This document shows positions 60,373 to 64,000 of a stretch of DNA of 64,000 nucleotides, in pieces; within the stretch, counting starts at the first letter, position 1, and every line of letters starts with the position of its first letter. A program made the position numbers and the translations under genes. Origin of the DNA: Amorphophallus konjac. Taxonomy: Eukaryota > Streptophyta > Magnoliopsida > Alismatales > Araceae. The notes under the pieces are model-generated. The model saw nothing but the letters and a program-made list of their open reading frames with translations. It had not been told where the DNA came from and made no database searches. The stretch spans positions 62,001 through 126,000 of the forward strand of contig JAHNEJ010000124.1 of the NCBI GenBank assembly GCA_022559845.1, given 5' to 3'.

Positions 60373-63300
60373 CTACAGCCAATTACCCACAACTTTGAGG
60401 CCCATCTTATCCCGATGACGCTCAAATACAGTCTGTGTCAAAGGCTTAGTCAGTGGATCTGCTATGTTGTCTTCTAACGGTACACGCTCTACTGCCACAT
60501 CTCCACGATCAACAATCTCCCGAATAAGGTGGAAGCGCCTGATAATATGCTTCGACCTTTTGTGAGATCTCGGTTCCTTCGCCTGGGCGATGGCCCCATT
60601 ATTATCACAAAATAATGGGATGGGAGCTAATATCTCGAAAACTATGCAAAGTTCCAAGATGAATTTCTACATCCAGACGGCTTCCTTAGCAGCTTCAGTT
60701 GCAGCAATATATTCTGCCTCAGTCGTCGAGTCTGCAGTTGTATCTTTCTTGGAGCTTCTCCAATTGACTGCCCCTCCATTCAACATGAATATAAACCCAG
60801 ACATGGATTTACAGTCATCTGGATCTGACTAGAAACTAGAGTCTATATAAGCTCTAAGCTGTAAGTCCTCTCCTCCATAAAGTAGAAAAAGATCATTAGC
60901 CCTTCCCAAGTACTTAAGGATGCCCTTTACTGCTTTCCAGTGCTCTTCGCCTGGATTTGCCTGATATCTACTGACAATGTTTAAAGCATTGGCAACATCA
61001 AGCCGTGTACATAGCATTGCATACATGATTGACCCTATCGCCGAAGCATAGGGTACCTTATTCATGTGTGCCACCTCCTCAGAAGTTTTAGGACCCATCC
61101 TCTTGGATAGGCAAATTCCATGTCTCATGGGAATAATACATCTCTTGGAATTTTCCATCCTAAACCTTTTGAGGATAGTGTCTATGTACATAGATTGGGA
61201 TAATCCTAGCATCCTTTTAGATCAATCTCGATAGATCCTTATGCCCAGCACATAGGATGCTTCTCCCAAATCCTTCATGGAGAAGGTCTTGGATAACCAA
61301 GACTTAGTTGATGTCAACATCTCTACATCATTCCCAATGAGTAAGATGTCATCAACATAAAAAACCAAGAAGGTCACAGAGCTCCCACTGACCTTCTTGT
61401 AAACACAGGGTTCATCTTCATTCCGAATGAAGTTGAAAGATTTGACAGCCTCGTCAAATCTTAAGTTCCAGCTTCTAGATGCCTGCTTTAATCCATAAAT
61501 GGACTTTTGAAGTTTACATATCTTATTAGGATGTAGCTTGGAGGTGAATCCTTCAGGTTGTACCATGTACACCTCTTCTGACAGATTTCCATTAAGAAAA
61601 GATGTCTTCACATACATTTACCAGATCTCATAATCAAGGTATGCAGCAATGGTAAGGAGGATTCTGATTGACTTAACCATGACTACCGACGAAAAAGTCT
61701 CGTCATAGTCAATGCCTTGCCTTTGACGATATCCTTTCGCCACTAGTCTAGCCTTGTATGTGTCAACCTGTCCATCTGCTTCGATTTTCCTTTTGAAAAT
61801 CCATTTGCAGCCGATAGGGACCTTCCCTTCGGGTACATCAACTAAGTTCCAAACGTTGTTGGTGTACATAGACTGGATCTCTGAATTCATTGCCCCTTGC
61901 CATTTCTCGGAGTCTACACTACGGATCGCCTCCTGGTACGACTGAGGATCATCATCCTCATCGATACATACCTTAGAGGACCCCTCTGAGACATGTCCCA
62001 CACATCTCTCAGGTTCTCTCGGTAGTCTACCAGATCTCCGTAGTGTCAGTGTTTCACTCTGAATAGGATCAACTGATACAGTCTCATCTAATGAGTTTGT
62101 GTCTATGGGTTGTAGTTCTTGGACCTCGTCCAATTCTATCTGGCTCCCACTATTTTTCTTGAGTAGATATTCTCTTTCCAGGAATACAGCTCTCTTGGCC
62201 ACTAAGACCCTTTGCTCAGAAGGGTGATAGAAATAATATCCAAACATCTCCTTTGGATATCCCACAAACCTACACTTATCGGTTCTCGACTCAAGCTTGT
62301 CACTATCATTCTTCTTTACATGAACAAGACACCCCCAAATTTTAATGTGATTAAAATTTAGTTTCCTGCCCTTCCATATCTCATATGGTATAGAAGGAAC
62401 TGATTTACTTGAGATCATATTCAATAAATAAGCCGCAGTCTCTAATGCATAGCCCCAGAGAGACAAGGGTAGTCCTGACATAGACATCATGGATCGGACC
62501 ATGTCTAACAAGGTCATGTTTCTCCTTTCAGATACACCATTCTGCTGTGGTGTATACGGTGGAGTCCACTGAGAAACTATTCCATGGTCTTTAAGATAAG
62601 AAGTGAATTCATGGCTCAAGTATTCACCTCCTCGATCCGATCGAAGAGTCTTAATACTTTTACCAGTCTGTTTCTCTGCTTCATTCTTATATTCCTTAAA
62701 CTTCTCAAAGGCTTGTGACTTATATTTAATTAAATACACATAGCCATATCTAGAGAAGTCATCAATAAAAGAAATGAAATAGAGGTAACCCCCTTTTGCT
62801 TCTATGGACATGGGTCCACATACATCCGAATGTATGAGCTCGAGAAGGTCAACAGCCCTCTCACCATGTCCACTAAAGGGAGCCTTGGTCATTTTTCCCA
62901 TGAGACACGACTCACAGGTATCAAATGGCTTGTATTCGAACGAATTCAAATACCCATTTGAGTGTAAGTGAGAGACTCTATTCTCACCTACAGGACCAAG
63001 TCTGCAATGCCATAGATATGCAGAATTCACTTCATCAGCATTGGAAACTTGCATAACATTAGAACGTGTATCTAATACATAAAGACTATTGACTAATGAA
63101 CCATTGACTATAATCAAACCATTATTCATTATAGAGCACCCAGTGCTATTAAAAGCCAATGTATATCCAATGTTATACAAACCAGAGATTGAAATAATGT
63201 TCTTAATAATATTAGGAACATAATAACAGTCATTCAGCTCCAGAATGATTCCTGAAGGTAAACTGAGGCGTGCAGTCCCGACAGCTTTGGCAGAAACTAA

Positions 63301-64000
63301 AGCTCCATTGCCCATCCTCAGTTCAATCTCCTTTTTGCCCAGCCGCCTTCTATTTGCCAGCACCTGTACAGAATTGTAGATATGAGATGCACATCCAGTA
63401 TCCAATACCCATGATGTGGATTCCATATATGACAAATTAAGGTCTATGACAAAAATATCTTCATTTAGAATTGCCTTGTAATTCCTTTTCCAATGCCCAG
63501 TTTCCCCGTATCGAAAATATTTGTCCTCTTTTTCATTATTCTTGCCCTTCCCTTTGTCGACCTTGGCGAGTTGCTTACCCATGGCCTTCTTCTTTCCCTT
63601 CCCTTTGTTACTGGCGGTGGATATTTGGGTGGCCTTCCTTTTCTTATTGGCCCGGCCAACAATCATTACAGACGAAGATTTCTTTCTGCATGGTTTCTTC
63701 AGCACTCTTTAACATGTTGAGCAGTTCTGGGAGAGTTGCTTCAATCATGTTCATGTTAAAGTTCATGATGAAAGAAGAAAAGGAATCGGGCAATGATTGG
63801 AGTATAAGATCAATGCATAGTTCAAGATCCAACTTGAACCCTAATGTATTGAGTCTTTCAATCCACTCCATCATTTTCAGTACATGGGACTGTACTGAAG
63901 AACCCTCTGACATCCGTGTCCTGAAAAGTCTTTTGGAGATATCATATCTCTCAATCCTACTCTGCTCCCCGAAGAGCTGGCGTAGATTGAGAAGTATGCT
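60373..64000 (-). pseudogene. Angela-like gag-pol polyprotein, inactivated
   Basis: Order on the minus strand: gag C-terminal half (64000 to about 63690), a frameshift, zinc-knuckle region, protease (WVLDTGCASH), integrase (ELIHSDVCGPM, LRSDRGGEYL, QQNGVSERRN), RT (WIFKRKIEADGQ; YVDD in VFYVDDILLIGND) and RNase H (CDNNGAIAQAKEPRS). In-frame stops lie at 61620-61618 (TAA, at an expected Gln), 61224-61222 (TGA, at an expected Arg), 60831-60829 (TAG, at an expected Gln) and 60669-60667 (TAG). The gag knuckle has Tyr at all three Cys positions (codons at 63519, 63510 and 63480), so it cannot bind zinc. The element is clearly dead. Confidence 0.9.

Larger units (their letters stand above)
58778..64000 (-). 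mobile_element. Angela/BARE-like Ty1/copia element, 3' part
   Basis: 3' LTR (58778-60358), polypurine tract and gag-pol on the minus strand. The 5' end, with the start of gag, the primer-binding site and the 5' LTR, lies beyond the right edge of the window. Confidence 0.88.

Overview
The window is nuclear DNA of a flowering plant with a large, repeat-rich genome. The evidence is a plant Mediator subunit gene, nested plant LTR retrotransposons of several lineages (Ty1/copia Sirevirus and Angela/BARE-like; Ty3/gypsy Tekay/Del-like and Tat-like), plant LINE remnants and a probable SINE. I cannot fix the species. No bacterial-style genes, CRISPR array, rRNA or tRNA gene was found.

Layout. 1-1923: part of a gypsy LTR on the minus strand, inserted into a Sirevirus LTR remnant. 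2285-4154: Sirevirus gag remnant with five nonsense codons. 4878-5370: LINE 3' fragment with an RNase H domain. 5700-9380: 3' part of a Tat-lineage gypsy with an antisense additional ORF, polypurine tract and LTR. 9636-9815: probable SINE. 12188-35740 (minus): the one convincing host gene, MED11, with four coding exons. Its third intron is about 23.0 kb and holds a LINE, several tandem-repeat arrays (18.6-25.9 kb), a decayed Tekay-like gypsy element (25863-32618) and a further LTR fragment inserted into that element's integrase. 36956-37028: a fragment resembling ornithine aminotransferase, cut by a 3.94-kb solo LTR (37029-40967) with a perfect AACCA target-site duplication. 42248-55274: a structurally complete, very young 13.0-kb Sirevirus (minus strand) with 1510-bp LTRs, an AAAGA duplication, gag, pol and a third ORF, but five premature stops. 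58778-64000: a decayed Angela-like copia element (minus) running off the window.

The least conventional signal is in the young Sirevirus. A 10-bp palindrome family (GCGTCGACGC and one- or two-base variants) occurs in pairs 21-23 bp apart, usually exactly 22, in both LTRs, in the 3' non-coding region and inside gag. In gag the pairs sit on a 75-bp tandem repeat encoding a 25-residue repeat. The unrelated gypsy LTRs in this window carry their own GC-rich inverted-repeat islands (GCGGTC...GACCGC) with a 30-31-bp period. Most dead retroelements show nonsense or active-site changes of the C-to-T / G-to-A kind, as expected from deamination of methylated cytosine.
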